From: Sphingobacterium spiritivorum ATCC 33861
GTDB taxonomy: Bacteria; Bacteroidota; Bacteroidia; Sphingobacteriales; Sphingobacteriaceae
Reading direction: 5' to 3'
Assembly (NCBI RefSeq): GCF_000143765.1
Contig: NZ_GL379770.1
Location: 310,001 to 374,000, forward strand
DNA: 64,000 nt
Below, one piece after another: positions 50,788 through 60,244 of this stretch. The stretch's first letter is position 1. Every line of letters starts with the position of its first letter. The translations under genes and the position numbers were made by a program. Below the pieces are notes generated by a model. The model searched no databases and had not been told where the DNA came from. It saw only the letters and a list, made by a program, of their open reading frames with translations.

Positions 50788-53438
50788 TGGCATTAGAAAG
50801 AGAAAACATTTTGACTTTAATTGGAAGCAGAAGATACCATTCTTGTATTCTTACCACTTTCAGCTTTGACTTTTACTTTTTTGAAATGAAAGCAATGAAA
50901 TGGTTGCGTTCGTGTGGTGTGAGAAACATTAATGTTTTTATTGACGGCTACTATTATTCAGAGTTGATGCGACAAGCCACTGGCGAAGAAATGCAACTTA
51001 CTGCCGGTTATTCACTTTATCCTGTTTTTCAAAATTCAGTATTTCATCCAAAAATCTGGATGCTATTTGGCGATAAGGAGGGTTTATTAATTGTTGGTTC
51101 AGGAAATCTTACCAATTCGGGAAATGGAAACAACGATGAAATTTGGGGAGCATATCATTTTGATATTCGTTCGACCGAGAACGCCCCAATATTTTCATCT
51201 GCTTGGAATTATTTATCGATGCTTTCATCAACAGTTAAAGGTCAGATGAATGAAAAGACCACAAGGTGGATAATTGAACATTCAAAATGGCTTAATGAAT
51301 TACCAGCAGTAAAACCGTTTGAATTTTTAAATACTTCACAAAAAGAGAAAGTTGCTTTTTTATTCAATTCCGAAACCTCTTCGATTTGGAATGAGCTATT
51401 AAAACATATTAGCAACGAAAAAATTGTTGAAATTACTACCATTTCTCCATTTTATGATAGCAAAGGAAAGGTACTGCAAGAGCTTAAAAATCTTTTCCCA
51501 AAAGCAGATATTAATGTGGTTTTAGAAGAAAGTGGTTTTATTCCATCGGCAATGGATTTAAGTAAAACATTTTCATTTTACGACTGGTGCAATGCTGGTA
51601 TCAGTAGAGTTCAATATTCGAAATCTGATAATTCAAACTCTAAACTTCACGGAAAGATTATCCATATTAAAACAAAAGATGGTAAAGAATTTTGCCTTTT
51701 CGGAAGTGCCAATATAACACCGGAGGGCTTGGCATTAGCAGGAAAAAATGCAAATGCAGAAGTTTCACTTCTTATACGATCTGAAAAAGGTGGCTTGCTT
51801 AATAAATTAGGCATAAAATTGAAAGTTGGCAACAAAAAACAACTTTCAGATTTTACTTCTACAGCTCATAAATCCATTTATGAAACGATAATCAAGAATA
51901 ATAAATTTCAGGTTCAACTTCTTAGCGCAGAATTGATTTATGATGAGCTTACAATTCACTTAAATGGCAATTTCTCAGAACCGTTTAAATTTATGCTTTT
52001 TGATAAAGAGAACCGATATTTTCATTCCCAAACATTCTCGAAGTTTGAGCAAGAACTAAAAGTAAAACTCAATGCAGAATTAGGTAGTTTTCAGTACGTT
52101 CAATTGGCTAATATGGAGGATGAATTTGTATCAAACAAACTTTTGGTGTCTGATTATTTTCATCTTGCCAAAACCCATCCAAATCCTAAAACTGAAGACA
52201 TAGAAAGGATTTACAGCGAAATCCAAAATGGAGAACTAAGCAAAGTTCTCGACTTGTTGCATTATGCGATAATTGATGAAACGGAAAACGAAGAAAGTGC
52301 AAGTATTCTGAATAGCCGTAAAACTACAGATGCAAAAAGAGACGGAAACAACGAGCCCGAAAAGCTGTATGACCTTTCTTCTTACAAACCAATTGAGCAT
52401 TCTGCGTATGAGAAAAGTCTTTTGCTTTCTTCTCTTTCGCTTCGGGTTTTAGATGTTTTAAAATTCATTCACTCAAAATCTCTGTCCATAAACAGACAGA
52501 TTGATATTAGCATTGATGAACAGGAAGAAAATTTAGGTAACATTGATGGCAATGAGAAAAACGAAGTAAAAATAGTTCGTAATCTTTCTTTTGCGTTGCT
52601 AAAGTCTGAAAAAAGAAAATTGACAAGCTATTTTGATAATCTGTATTATAATCAGCAAGAACTTCTTTATGGTAACAATAGACCCCAAAACTATAAACCC
52701 ACATTAACAGACTTAACCAAATATTTGATAACGCTTGAGCTGATACTTGAATATGGAGGCAAAACAGAAAAATACGACGAGCAAGAAAAGCAACATTTCT
52801 TTAGCTATCTTCCGTTTAGCAACAATTATGACAACAATAATGTGAAAGGTTGTTGTTTAAACTTAATAGGCGACTTTTTAATGTTGGCAAGAACAGGCTT
52901 TAAAGAATACGAATTTGATTATACAAAAAAGAAAGTTGAGGAATTAAAAGCCGATGCACTTGTAAACACGATTGTTTGCCTGATAAACAATTATTGGAAA
53001 GATGGCGAGATGCATTACTTTTTTTCAATGCTTCTAAACACGCTTCATTATTTAGGGTGGAAAAATATTGATGATTTTGAAAATAATTTTGATGATTTGC
53101 AAATTAAAATCAATCTTAGAATTTCTGACCTAAAACAGCGAACCAAAGGACTTGAACAGAATCTGATGGTGTTTTATTACAAAGTTTGTCCAGCATTTAA
53201 AAAAGTTATGAAGCAACTTGCAGAAAAAAACTTCGATACACTGGCAGTTCAAGGTCAAATTATTTACAAATCTCCGTGGGGTTACAGCTATGTTCAATCA
53301 GTAAATAAAATAAATGACTTTACGCTAGTTAGACCAGGCTTTATGTGGGATGATGTTAAAGAAGATTATATAAAACATAGCCCAGATGAAATATATTTGC
53401 CGTTAAGGCTCTCTTCTTTTATTTGTACGGATTTGTAG
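50787..53438 (+). CDS. Phospholipase D-type nuclease with two HKD motifs
   Basis: 883 residues. Two PLD half-sites are visible: VFHPKIWMLFGDKEG with GSGNLTNSGN (His87, Lys89, Asn107), and KLHGKIIHIKTKDGKEFC with GSANITPEGL (His288, Lys290, Asn309). Together they make a complete PLD-fold active site, as in bacterial nucleases such as DISARM DrmC. The C-terminal half (about 400-883) has no recognised domain and is helical with charged linkers. As the second gene of the pair it is the likely effector; a terminator follows. Confidence 0.8.
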   Translation: MALERENILTLIGSRRYHSCILTTFSFDFYFFEMKAMKWLRSCGVRNINVFIDGYYYSELMRQATGEEMQLTAGYSLYPVFQNSVFHPKIWMLFGDKEGLLIVGSGNLTNSGNGNNDEIWGAYHFDIRSTENAPIFSSAWNYLSMLSSTVKGQMNEKTTRWIIEHSKWLNELPAVKPFEFLNTSQKEKVAFLFNSETSSIWNELLKHISNEKIVEITTISPFYDSKGKVLQELKNLFPKADINVVLEESGFIPSAMDLSKTFSFYDWCNAGISRVQYSKSDNSNSKLHGKIIHIKTKDGKEFCLFGSANITPEGLALAGKNANAEVSLLIRSEKGGLLNKLGIKLKVGNKKQLSDFTSTAHKSIYETIIKNNKFQVQLLSAELIYDELTIHLNGNFSEPFKFMLFDKENRYFHSQTFSKFEQELKVKLNAELGSFQYVQLANMEDEFVSNKLLVSDYFHLAKTHPNPKTEDIERIYSEIQNGELSKVLDLLHYAIIDETENEESASILNSRKTTDAKRDGNNEPEKLYDLSSYKPIEHSAYEKSLLLSSLSLRVLDVLKFIHSKSLSINRQIDISIDEQEENLGNIDGNEKNEVKIVRNLSFALLKSEKRKLTSYFDNLYYNQQELLYGNNRPQNYKPTLTDLTKYLITLELILEYGGKTEKYDEQEKQHFFSYLPFSNNYDNNNVKGCCLNLIGDFLMLARTGFKEYEFDYTKKKVEELKADALVNTIVCLINNYWKDGEMHYFFSMLLNTLHYLGWKNIDDFENNFDDLQIKINLRISDLKQRTKGLEQNLMVFYYKVCPAFKKVMKQLAEKNFDTLAVQGQIIYKSPWGYSYVQSVNKINDFTLVRPGFMWDDVKEDYIKHSPDEIYLPLRLSSFICTDL

Positions 53439-53445
53439 TCATAAA

Positions 53446-53476
53446 AAATCGGATAACCTTTTGGGCTATCCGATTT
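53446..53476 (+). terminator. Terminator after the PLD operon
   Basis: AAATCGGATA pairs with TATCCGATTT around an 11-base loop. The T-run is short. It ends just before the convergent 93-aa gene. Confidence 0.65.
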
Positions 53477-53497
53477 GCTTTTAAAATTCTGTAATAA

Positions 53498-53779
53498 TTA
53501 TCTGCGTTGGGCAGGTTGTTCGGTTGTTACGTCAGGCTGCTGTTTTTCCTTTTTTTCACGGGAATAAACCCATAACGACAACAGCCCAAATATAATCAAC
53601 GCATAAGCTATCCATTTGCCAACCTTTTCAATCAATTTAATGAAAATCGAACTTTCATAAGATGAGAACCCCTCAGTTCCCATAGAGCTGCGCCTGTAAA
53701 ACTTTCTACGGTTAATCCAGTAACGAAGTACCAAGCCTGCAACCAAAAATATGATACCTATAACGAGTGATGCAACCAT
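53498..53779 (-). CDS. Small two-helix membrane protein of the tra region
   Basis: 93 residues with two transmembrane helices (SLVIGIIFLVAGLVLRYWI and WIAYALIIFGLLSLWVYS) separated by a basic loop, and a charged C-tail. No function assigned. It lies downstream of traQ after the tra operon terminator. In related ICEs small membrane proteins of this type occupy this place. Confidence 0.6.
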   Translation of the reverse strand: MVASLVIGIIFLVAGLVLRYWINRRKFYRRSSMGTEGFSSYESSIFIKLIEKVGKWIAYALIIFGLLSLWVYSREKKEKQQPDVTTEQPAQRR

Positions 53780-53849
53780 AGTTTATTTCCACTATTTGAA
53801 TTTACAAAAAAATATTTGTTTAGCCCCTGAACGATGCGTATTCAATACA

Positions 53850-53882
53850 AAAACGGCTTACCAATCCAATAAGCCGTTTTTT
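53850..53882 (-). terminator. Terminator of the tra operon
   Basis: AAAACGGCTTA pairs with TAAGCCGTTTT around CCAATCCAA. A short U-run follows on the minus strand. It lies just downstream of traQ. Confidence 0.7.
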
Positions 53883-53900
53883 ATGAATTGACATGCTGTA

Positions 53901-54350
53901 TTAATCACTACTGTTAAACTGAAAAGTTATCTGCTTTTCGTTCCCGAAGTTATCCGAAATCCAAACCTCAAAGGATTGAGATACTGCAGATGCCGAAGTA
54001 TAGTACAAACGGAACTGCTCGGTTGGTAACTCATACAGATCATTAGGTAGGTACGGCGGCTCATCGTAATACCTAAGTGTGCCCTTTCCGTCAAACTGGA
54101 AGTAGCGAAGGAAATATTGCGTGCTGCTATAATTTCCAGTTCGCTGTATTGTAATGCGGATCTCTACCGTCTGGCCGTTGGCAACATATTTAGGCACTGG
54201 CATCACTTTGACCTCAAAAGGAAAGTCCTTTTGTATTTCGAGTTCATCATCTTTGCTACAAGATACCAACGTAACCGAAGCTGTGAGGATTGCCAGGAAT
54301 ACATATATCGGCAGTAATCCTATTCTGAAATTATTGAATATTGCTATCAT
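53901..54350 (-). CDS. traQ: Conjugative transfer protein TraQ (DUF3872)
   Basis: 149 residues. The N-terminus has a lipoprotein-like signal, FLAILTASVTLVSC, so the mature part would be anchored in an envelope membrane. The mature part is beta-rich (FPFEVKVMPVPKYVANGQTV and EIRITIQRTGNYSSTQYFLR). This matches the TraQ/DUF3872 family at the end of Bacteroidota tra operons. It is the last tra gene. Confidence 0.82.
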   Translation of the reverse strand: MIAIFNNFRIGLLPIYVFLAILTASVTLVSCSKDDELEIQKDFPFEVKVMPVPKYVANGQTVEIRITIQRTGNYSSTQYFLRYFQFDGKGTLRYYDEPPYLPNDLYELPTEQFRLYYTSASAVSQSFEVWISDNFGNEKQITFQFNSSD

Positions 54351-54361
54351 TGTTTTCTGTT

Positions 54362-54922
54362 TTAAAAGTTAAACCTTAATCCCATACCTACGGACGGTCG
54401 GAACTGTTCTAAGTCTTTACCCCAAAGGACTTTTGTACGCCCTTGCAGGACTAATACAAATCGGTCGGACAGGTACGTTTCAAATGTGAGCCGTCCACCA
54501 GCTCCGTAGATAAAATTGTCCTCGCTCAGTATCTTCGATCCGTCATACAACATAGCTTCGCCCCGGTTAATGCTTTCATAACCGACTACGCCTGTTATTC
54601 CTAAATTCAGCGTGATGTTTTTTCGGGCATCGCCCAACAAGTAGAAACTGTAACCGCCTTCGGCACTATAACTTTCCTGCGGTATGCGCAGGTCTTTATA
54701 GTCGTGGTATTGGTGTGTATATTCCAATGCCCAAAGCTGGTAATTGCCGTTTTTACCATTTACAGTCATCGCTACACTGATGTAATAATCATTGCCAATC
54801 TTATCATTGGATAATACGCCTGTGCTTATTTCCAAGCCTTTCTGTTTAGGCAGCATTCGTTGTGCCTGTGCCATTGTGATGCCCATTAAAACAAGCATCA
54901 CGGTATAGATATACTTTTTCAT
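54362..54922 (-). CDS. traO: Conjugative transfer protein TraO
   Basis: 186 residues with a signal peptide (MKKYIYTVMLVLMGITMAQA). Beta-rich outer-membrane style chain with GAGGRLTFETYLSDRFVLVL and a C-terminal SVGMGLRFNF that ends in an aromatic residue, as outer-membrane proteins do. Position between traN and traQ fits TraO. Confidence 0.85.
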   Translation of the reverse strand: MKKYIYTVMLVLMGITMAQAQRMLPKQKGLEISTGVLSNDKIGNDYYISVAMTVNGKNGNYQLWALEYTHQYHDYKDLRIPQESYSAEGGYSFYLLGDARKNITLNLGITGVVGYESINRGEAMLYDGSKILSEDNFIYGAGGRLTFETYLSDRFVLVLQGRTKVLWGKDLEQFRPSVGMGLRFNF

Positions 54923-54949
54923 TTTATTGCTATCTTATTTAAAGGGTTA

Positions 54950-55843
54950 TTAAAATTTCAGGTGCATATCGTTAATCAAACGAGCCTTGATTAAATCAGA
55001 GTTTTCTATCTGAAGTGTTTGATGCCTGCCACCGTTTTTCTCGAAAATCTCAATCAGTAATACCTTGTCATCAGCAATGGTAAATTGGTCTAACATGAAC
55101 ACGTTTTGCTCGATGGTTTTTCCACCGATCTCGTCCAATGGTTTGTAAGTGCGTAGCGGTATCATCGGACGTTCCTGTACTACGGTACGTTTGGCTACCT
55201 TTTTATCCACTACCTTGAAATTCACAAAATCAATCTGAAATGGCACATTGGTACGGTTTCTCAATTCCGTATGCAAATAGTATTTGCCGTTGTGGATGTA
55301 AATGCCTTTGAGCATAAACTGAATGCCGAAGCTCTTAGCTCCAATATGCTTTACAATGCGTTTGTCTTTCTTGTAAATGGTTTCCAGTAGCAAGCCTGCC
55401 AGCGAGGGCGAATTGTTGCCCAATTCTTCAAAAAGCACATCGTTACCATTGGCTTTATCTACCGCTTTCTGCATCGTGAGCAGGTCATAGCTCATTGCCG
55501 CCGGGTAGGAACTGTAATACACGTTGAAGTTGTAAAAACGACCGTCATTCGTGATAACGGAAAAATTGGTTTCAGGCTCAAAGTCCCTTACAGATGCTTT
55601 CACACGCAACACGTTTTCTGCATCTTCGGCTTTTCCTGCTATCAGGTATTCGCTGCCCAAGTCCACATAACGAATGGCGGTCGGGAAAATCAAGTGCGAA
55701 GTTTTATCGTAAGTTACTTCCATACGGTACGGTTCTATCTTGCCCAGGGCAAGCGGCGTTCTGATGGTGTCCTGTGCGTAAGAGTTTACGGCAAAGCCGA
55801 GTATCAGGGCAAAAGCCCAAAAGGTTTTTAAATGATTTTTCAT
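54950..55843 (-). CDS. traN: Conjugative transfer protein TraN (DUF4138)
   Basis: 297 residues with a signal peptide (LKTFWAFALILGFAVNSYAQ). The mature chain has LTYDKTSHLIF-like VTYDKTSHLIFPTAIRYVDL and AKSFGIQFMLKGIYIHNGKY, typical of DUF4138. Probably part of the periplasmic or outer-membrane part of the channel. Confidence 0.87.
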   Translation of the reverse strand: MKNHLKTFWAFALILGFAVNSYAQDTIRTPLALGKIEPYRMEVTYDKTSHLIFPTAIRYVDLGSEYLIAGKAEDAENVLRVKASVRDFEPETNFSVITNDGRFYNFNVYYSSYPAAMSYDLLTMQKAVDKANGNDVLFEELGNNSPSLAGLLLETIYKKDKRIVKHIGAKSFGIQFMLKGIYIHNGKYYLHTELRNRTNVPFQIDFVNFKVVDKKVAKRTVVQERPMIPLRTYKPLDEIGGKTIEQNVFMLDQFTIADDKVLLIEIFEKNGGRHQTLQIENSDLIKARLINDMHLKF

Positions 55844-55867
55844 TGTTTTATTTATTTGAGTTCAACA

Positions 55868-57214
55868 TTATTTTTTAGATACAAGAAAGACCTGATAGCC
55901 CGCTTTCAGTGTAACCTTTGGCGTTCTTACTTTCTTGGCGAAATAGCCTGAGATACCCTGTACCACGCCACGGCTTAAATCAGCCGCTACCTGCTGTCCG
56001 GCATTCTGCGTGAGCATTACGCTTGTTCCCCCTGTCTGGCTCATATTGGCCGCCATTTCGGTAAGTGCATTCATTTCCGGCGAATACGGAACGTACAAGC
56101 CTTGCTGCCCGTCCAAATCGTAAATGATTATATCTACCGGAATGATGTTGCCCTCCAGTTCTACGGAGGTAACTTTTAATTGTAGCCTGCCATTCTGAAA
56201 TTTTGCATTAGCCGTTACAATTGTTCCTTTGGGAATGGTACGTTGCGGGGTTTTAGCAGGCTCTAATAGTCGTAAGCGCACACCCGTTTCGCCAACTACT
56301 GTCTGGGCTTCGTTTACACAGGCTTTGATGCTGTTTTTAGGCTGTACTACCTCTTCAGTAGAACCTGCGGTATAGAACCCGCGGCTTTTTGTTTGGCTCC
56401 AATCGGCTGCAAAGGCACTGTCCGACGGTTCACGGTACAAGGCTGATACAATGTTCTTTCTTGTTGGTGTGAACGATACAAATTGCTCTTTTTGGTTAGC
56501 ACCCGCAGCCCCAGTAGTTGCACCGTTGGCAGGAGCAGCATTTCCGGTGTTAGCATTTTGCGGAAGATACTTTGCAGCCATTTCATAGGATTTCTCCATT
56601 AATTTGAGTTGGTCGTCAACGGTGGCCACAGGTGGCACATCTTTCTCGGCCAGCTTTTCTTTCATTTCGTCCAGTTGCCTGCGGAGTTCCATTGTTTCAG
56701 AATTATTATCCTGATAGAATGAACCCAATGTGCTTTGCATATTTCTGTAGCTGTTCAATCCATGATTACCGTTTCTTCCCGAATTTCTGCCGCCACCGCC
56801 AAAGCCGTTGCTTTCTTCATCTTGTTCAGGTAAACCTTCTTCATTGTCAGCAGATGCACTGTCTTCAGTATTCCAATAATCAGAAAGCGTGGTCAGTGCA
56901 TTGCGCTTTTCCTGCTCTTTGCGTTCGAGCATTTCCTGTTCATACGCCTTGCCTTTATCGGCAGGCATTCCTGCCCCGGTAGCCTGTGGTACGGCATCGT
57001 TTAATCCGATGTTCTCCACCGCCTTTTTGTCTTTCGACGGTTTAAATATCAGGTACATACAGCCGAGAAATACCACTCCCATTAAAAGGAATATAAGTGG
57101 CTTTTTGAGTTTGTCGGCTTTGTTCTGTGCGCCGTCTTGCAACACATCAGCAGTTTCATTCGGGTTCCCCTCCGTTACCCGAACAACCGATTTTTTGTTC
57201 TCATTTTCTTTCAT
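55868..57214 (-). CDS. traM: Conjugative transposon protein TraM
   Basis: 448 residues. One N-terminal membrane helix (PLIFLLMGVVFLGCMYLIF), a long low-complexity, Gln/Gly-rich periplasmic linker, and a C-terminal domain with GTIVTANAKFQNGRLQLKV and VDIIIYDLDGQQGLYVPYSP. This is the TraM layout, VirB10-like, linking inner- and outer-membrane parts. Start overlaps traL's end by 14 bases. Confidence 0.88.
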   Translation of the reverse strand: MKENENKKSVVRVTEGNPNETADVLQDGAQNKADKLKKPLIFLLMGVVFLGCMYLIFKPSKDKKAVENIGLNDAVPQATGAGMPADKGKAYEQEMLERKEQEKRNALTTLSDYWNTEDSASADNEEGLPEQDEESNGFGGGGRNSGRNGNHGLNSYRNMQSTLGSFYQDNNSETMELRRQLDEMKEKLAEKDVPPVATVDDQLKLMEKSYEMAAKYLPQNANTGNAAPANGATTGAAGANQKEQFVSFTPTRKNIVSALYREPSDSAFAADWSQTKSRGFYTAGSTEEVVQPKNSIKACVNEAQTVVGETGVRLRLLEPAKTPQRTIPKGTIVTANAKFQNGRLQLKVTSVELEGNIIPVDIIIYDLDGQQGLYVPYSPEMNALTEMAANMSQTGGTSVMLTQNAGQQVAADLSRGVVQGISGYFAKKVRTPKVTLKAGYQVFLVSKK

Positions 57215-57485
57215 AAATCTGATTTTTTAAAATTGTTGATACACTATCCGGCAACCTTGCAGGATTTCCATTTTTAAGGACAGGGTTCTCAATATGTTTA
57301 ATGACCATATTGTTACCTGACTTTGAGGTGTCGTACATCACTTTGCCAATGACCACTACGGTGAGCAGTAGGTAAACCACAAAGAAGTACAGCGTATATT
57401 GGCGCTGTTTGCGCAAAGGCAACGCCCGCCAACGTTCATCGAGCCGGTCAAAGTACCTGTCCATATTTGCTCTTAATTTTTTCAT
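57201..57485 (-). CDS. traL: Conjugative transfer protein TraL (DUF3989)
   Basis: 94 residues with one membrane helix (YTLYFFVVYLLLTVVVIG) after a basic N-terminus with RYFDRLDERWRALPLRKQRQ. Matches DUF3989. Overlaps the traM start by 14 bases. Confidence 0.85.
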   Translation of the reverse strand: MKKLRANMDRYFDRLDERWRALPLRKQRQYTLYFFVVYLLLTVVVIGKVMYDTSKSGNNMVIKHIENPVLKNGNPARLPDSVSTILKNQIYERK

Positions 57486-57502
57486 AGCCTTACTATTTGT
57501 TG

Positions 57503-57931
57503 TTACAGCTTGAAACGCTTAGGACTTTTACCCGCCTGTTGCTTTGGCTCATCGTTGACCAGTGCGACCGCTTCCGTTAATTTGGGTGCAGATATGACGG
57601 ACAGGTTTGCCAGTTCTGATTTTTTAAGCAACTGCCCGAAGCCGTCTTTCTTGGCTATTTCCATACGGCTAAGCGAAAATTTGCCATTCAGGTATTTTAC
57701 CCACATACTGCATTCTACACGGGGCTTGTCATCACCCGACCATTGTAGGTAGCCTGTCAGAAATAAATCCTGTTTAGGTAAATTGTCTGCACCTTTTTGG
57801 CAGCTTTTGAGGTATTCGCTGATACTGTCTTTCAGCTTTCTGGCATACGCACCCTGCGTATGGAAATAGCCGTTATATCCTTTGTCTGTAAGGATTTTTG
57901 CGAACGTTTTTAAATCTGATAATGCTTCCAT
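57503..57931 (-). CDS. Extra gene inserted between traK and traL
   Basis: About 142 residues starting MEALSDLKTFAKILTDKGYN, no signal peptide, no transmembrane segment. No domain recognised. CTnDOT-type operons run traK directly to traL, so this cytoplasmic protein is an addition. Ten bases separate it from the traK stop. It could be an antitoxin-like, entry-exclusion or accessory protein; that is open. Confidence 0.6.
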   Translation of the reverse strand: MEALSDLKTFAKILTDKGYNGYFHTQGAYARKLKDSISEYLKSCQKGADNLPKQDLFLTGYLQWSGDDKPRVECSMWVKYLNGKFSLSRMEIAKKDGFGQLLKKSELANLSVISAPKLTEAVALVNDEPKQQAGKSPKRFKL

Positions 57932-57941
57932 AAGATTGTTT

Positions 57942-58565
57942 TTAGCGTTCGATGACTTCGATATCCCTGTTTTCCACGACTGCAAATTTTTCAATATTGA
58001 AACCTTGCGGGTTGTTGTCAGAGCGAACGGAGTTAACGAGATAGCAGGAAGTAATCAGGTTACGTCTGGTTACATTGCTTGACCGGATGATGAACTGTTT
58101 GGCATAGGTGCGCACTGCATACGGGTAGTTGTCGAAGTTGCACACGACACTATCTACCTCTATGCGTTGTTGCACGTTCCCCGAAATAATCCTGCTGTAA
58201 TAGCCCTTTTCCGATAAGTCTTTGTAGTAATCAAAAGCACTTTTATCGGCAAGGTTGAATGCCCTGCTCATATTGCTTTCAATAGCATTCTTGTCGGGGG
58301 CAAGCGTAAAGAACAGTTCGTGGAAACGTCTGACGTGTTCCCTTGCTTCAACCGGGCGGTTGATGCTTGCATCCTGCGACAAGGCAAGCATCAGGGATTT
58401 ACCATTATCCAGTACATAGATTTTTTGGCGTTGTTCTTCTGCAAAGCGGTAGGAACGCCATACGGCGTATCCTACCACACTGGTGCAGAGAACCGCAAAC
58501 ACAATGGCATATAACCTTATCTGCCTAAAGCTGTTTTCGATATTTCTTAGCGTTTTAAATTCCAT
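57942..58565 (-). CDS. traK: Conjugative transfer protein TraK (VirB8-like)
   Basis: 207 residues. One N-terminal membrane helix (YAIVFAVLCTSVVGYAVW) and a periplasmic domain of VirB8/NTF2-like size (IISGNVQQRIEVDSVVCNFD). The position after traJ fits TraK. The extra gene begins just downstream. Confidence 0.88.
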   Translation of the reverse strand: MEFKTLRNIENSFRQIRLYAIVFAVLCTSVVGYAVWRSYRFAEEQRQKIYVLDNGKSLMLALSQDASINRPVEAREHVRRFHELFFTLAPDKNAIESNMSRAFNLADKSAFDYYKDLSEKGYYSRIISGNVQQRIEVDSVVCNFDNYPYAVRTYAKQFIIRSSNVTRRNLITSCYLVNSVRSDNNPQGFNIEKFAVVENRDIEVIER

Positions 58566-58585
58566 TTTTTAGAATGATTAATTGT

Positions 58586-59581
58586 TTATTTATTCATCAG
58601 TTTACCGCCGATGTTTCCAACTGTCGAACCTGCGCCTGCTCCGGCGATATTTCCGGCTTTCATTGCCGTGGAGTTTACATTGCGGGTAAAGTTCCCTGCG
58701 CCTCCGGCTTGGATTACCCAACCTGTTACTGTCGGTATAGTGAAGTACCCGATGATGCCGATAATCATAAAAATGATGTACACGGTATTGCTCGTATCAG
58801 GAATGTAGGTGGGGTCGGCAAGCATTGCTATATCCCGTTCTAAAATGAGGGATTGTATTCTTGCCAACATTGAGCTGAACAAATCCGAAACGGGAAGCCA
58901 CAGGTAAACGCTTACATACCTCGTGAGCCATTGCGTGAGCGTGGACTGAAAGCCGTCCCATACGGAAATAGCAAAGGCTATTGGTCCGAGTATGGAGAGG
59001 ACTATCAGGAAAAACGTTCGTATGGTATCAATGACCAAAGCCGCCGCCTGAAAGAGTATTTCCAATAGATTGCGAAACCAGTCCTTTATCGCCTTTTCAA
59101 TCTTGTAGGCTTGCCTGTCCATATACATACCCGCCATTGTACCAATGTCGGACGGCGACCAACCCAGTTCGTCCAGTTTCTTATCAAACTCTTCGTCTGA
59201 TACCATATAGGCAGTTTCAGGATTTCTGACCATTGCCTCATATTCCAACTGGTCTTTCTGCTGTTGCAGCTTGTTCAGGTCAATCACCTGGTCTTCGAGT
59301 ATTTGGTGGGTTCCTACAACCACCGGGCTTAACACTGCATTGATGGTTCCCAGTACGATAGTCGGGAAGAACATAATGCACAGCCCCAAAGCGAACGGGC
59401 GCAGCAGAGGGAACATATCAATAGGTTCGGCACGGCTTAAAGCCTGCCAAACCTTTAATGCTACATAGAACAATGCTCCCAATCCCGCCAAACCCTTAGC
59501 TACTGCCGCCATATCGCCTGCAAGCGGCATCATATCGTCATAAAGCGATCGCAGGAGTTCGTGAAGATTATCCCATTCCAT
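58586..59581 (-). CDS. traJ: Conjugative transfer protein TraJ (VirB6-like)
   Basis: 331 residues, polytopic: hydrophobic segments at LAGLGALFYVALKVWQAL, FALGLCIMFFPTIVLGTI, FFLIVLSILGPIAFAISV and VYIIFMIIGIIGYFTIPTVT. C-terminal Gly/Ala-rich tail. Matches TraJ, a VirB6-type inner-membrane channel component. Confidence 0.88.
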   Translation of the reverse strand: MEWDNLHELLRSLYDDMMPLAGDMAAVAKGLAGLGALFYVALKVWQALSRAEPIDMFPLLRPFALGLCIMFFPTIVLGTINAVLSPVVVGTHQILEDQVIDLNKLQQQKDQLEYEAMVRNPETAYMVSDEEFDKKLDELGWSPSDIGTMAGMYMDRQAYKIEKAIKDWFRNLLEILFQAAALVIDTIRTFFLIVLSILGPIAFAISVWDGFQSTLTQWLTRYVSVYLWLPVSDLFSSMLARIQSLILERDIAMLADPTYIPDTSNTVYIIFMIIGIIGYFTIPTVTGWVIQAGGAGNFTRNVNSTAMKAGNIAGAGAGSTVGNIGGKLMNK

Positions 59582-59584
59582 AGT

Positions 59585-60217
59585 TTACCAGTATTTTTGG
59601 TTAGCAGTTCCGTAGAGTTCAAGCACTCTTTGGGCATCGTTTTTCTTTTTCGCTCTTAGGTAGCTCACAGAAATGTTCTTAGTGGTGTAGTAGCGTACAA
59701 GGCTGTGGTAATCCTTTACCTCTTTGTACACACGGTCAATAATGTCCATACGCTCTTTGTCATTCAGCGAAAGGCTTGAAGAGGTTACAATCTGCTTTAG
59801 TTCTTTCAGCAGTTCGGTACTTTCATTGAGCAGTGCCGAATAACCGTTGCCAATAGCGACCAATTCCTGTGGCGAAAAATTGGGGTCGTTCATCATCTTG
59901 CCGAAGTTCTGCACGTACATTTCGGACACATCGCCCACCAAGAGTACGGTTTGCTGCACCTTACGGGCATCTTTTACAAGGTTGTTGATAGCTTTCAGCT
60001 TGTCGTAATACTCCTTGCCCTGGTCGTACACTTTCTTTACTTCGTTGAAGTTCTTTATCACATTACTCACGGTGGAAGAAGTCTGTATGATTTCATTCGC
60101 ACTGTTGATAATCCCTGAAGCCAAATTAGCGGGGTCGGTTACAACCCATTGGGCTTTTGCTGACGGTGCTACGGCGAGCATCAGTGCCGTACACACCAGA
60201 TACATTACTTTTTTCAT
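59585..60217 (-). CDS. traI: Conjugative transfer protein TraI (DUF4141)
   Basis: 210 residues with a signal peptide (MYLVCTALMLAVAPSAKAQ). The mature chain is helical, coiled-coil-like (FNEVKKVYDQGKEYYDKLKA), matching DUF4141 (VirB5-like in position). Three bases separate it from the traJ start. Confidence 0.87.
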   Translation of the reverse strand: MKKVMYLVCTALMLAVAPSAKAQWVVTDPANLASGIINSANEIIQTSSTVSNVIKNFNEVKKVYDQGKEYYDKLKAINNLVKDARKVQQTVLLVGDVSEMYVQNFGKMMNDPNFSPQELVAIGNGYSALLNESTELLKELKQIVTSSSLSLNDKERMDIIDRVYKEVKDYHSLVRYYTTKNISVSYLRAKKKNDAQRVLELYGTANQKYW

Positions 60218-60244
60218 TGTTCTGATTTTTTAAATTGTTAATGA

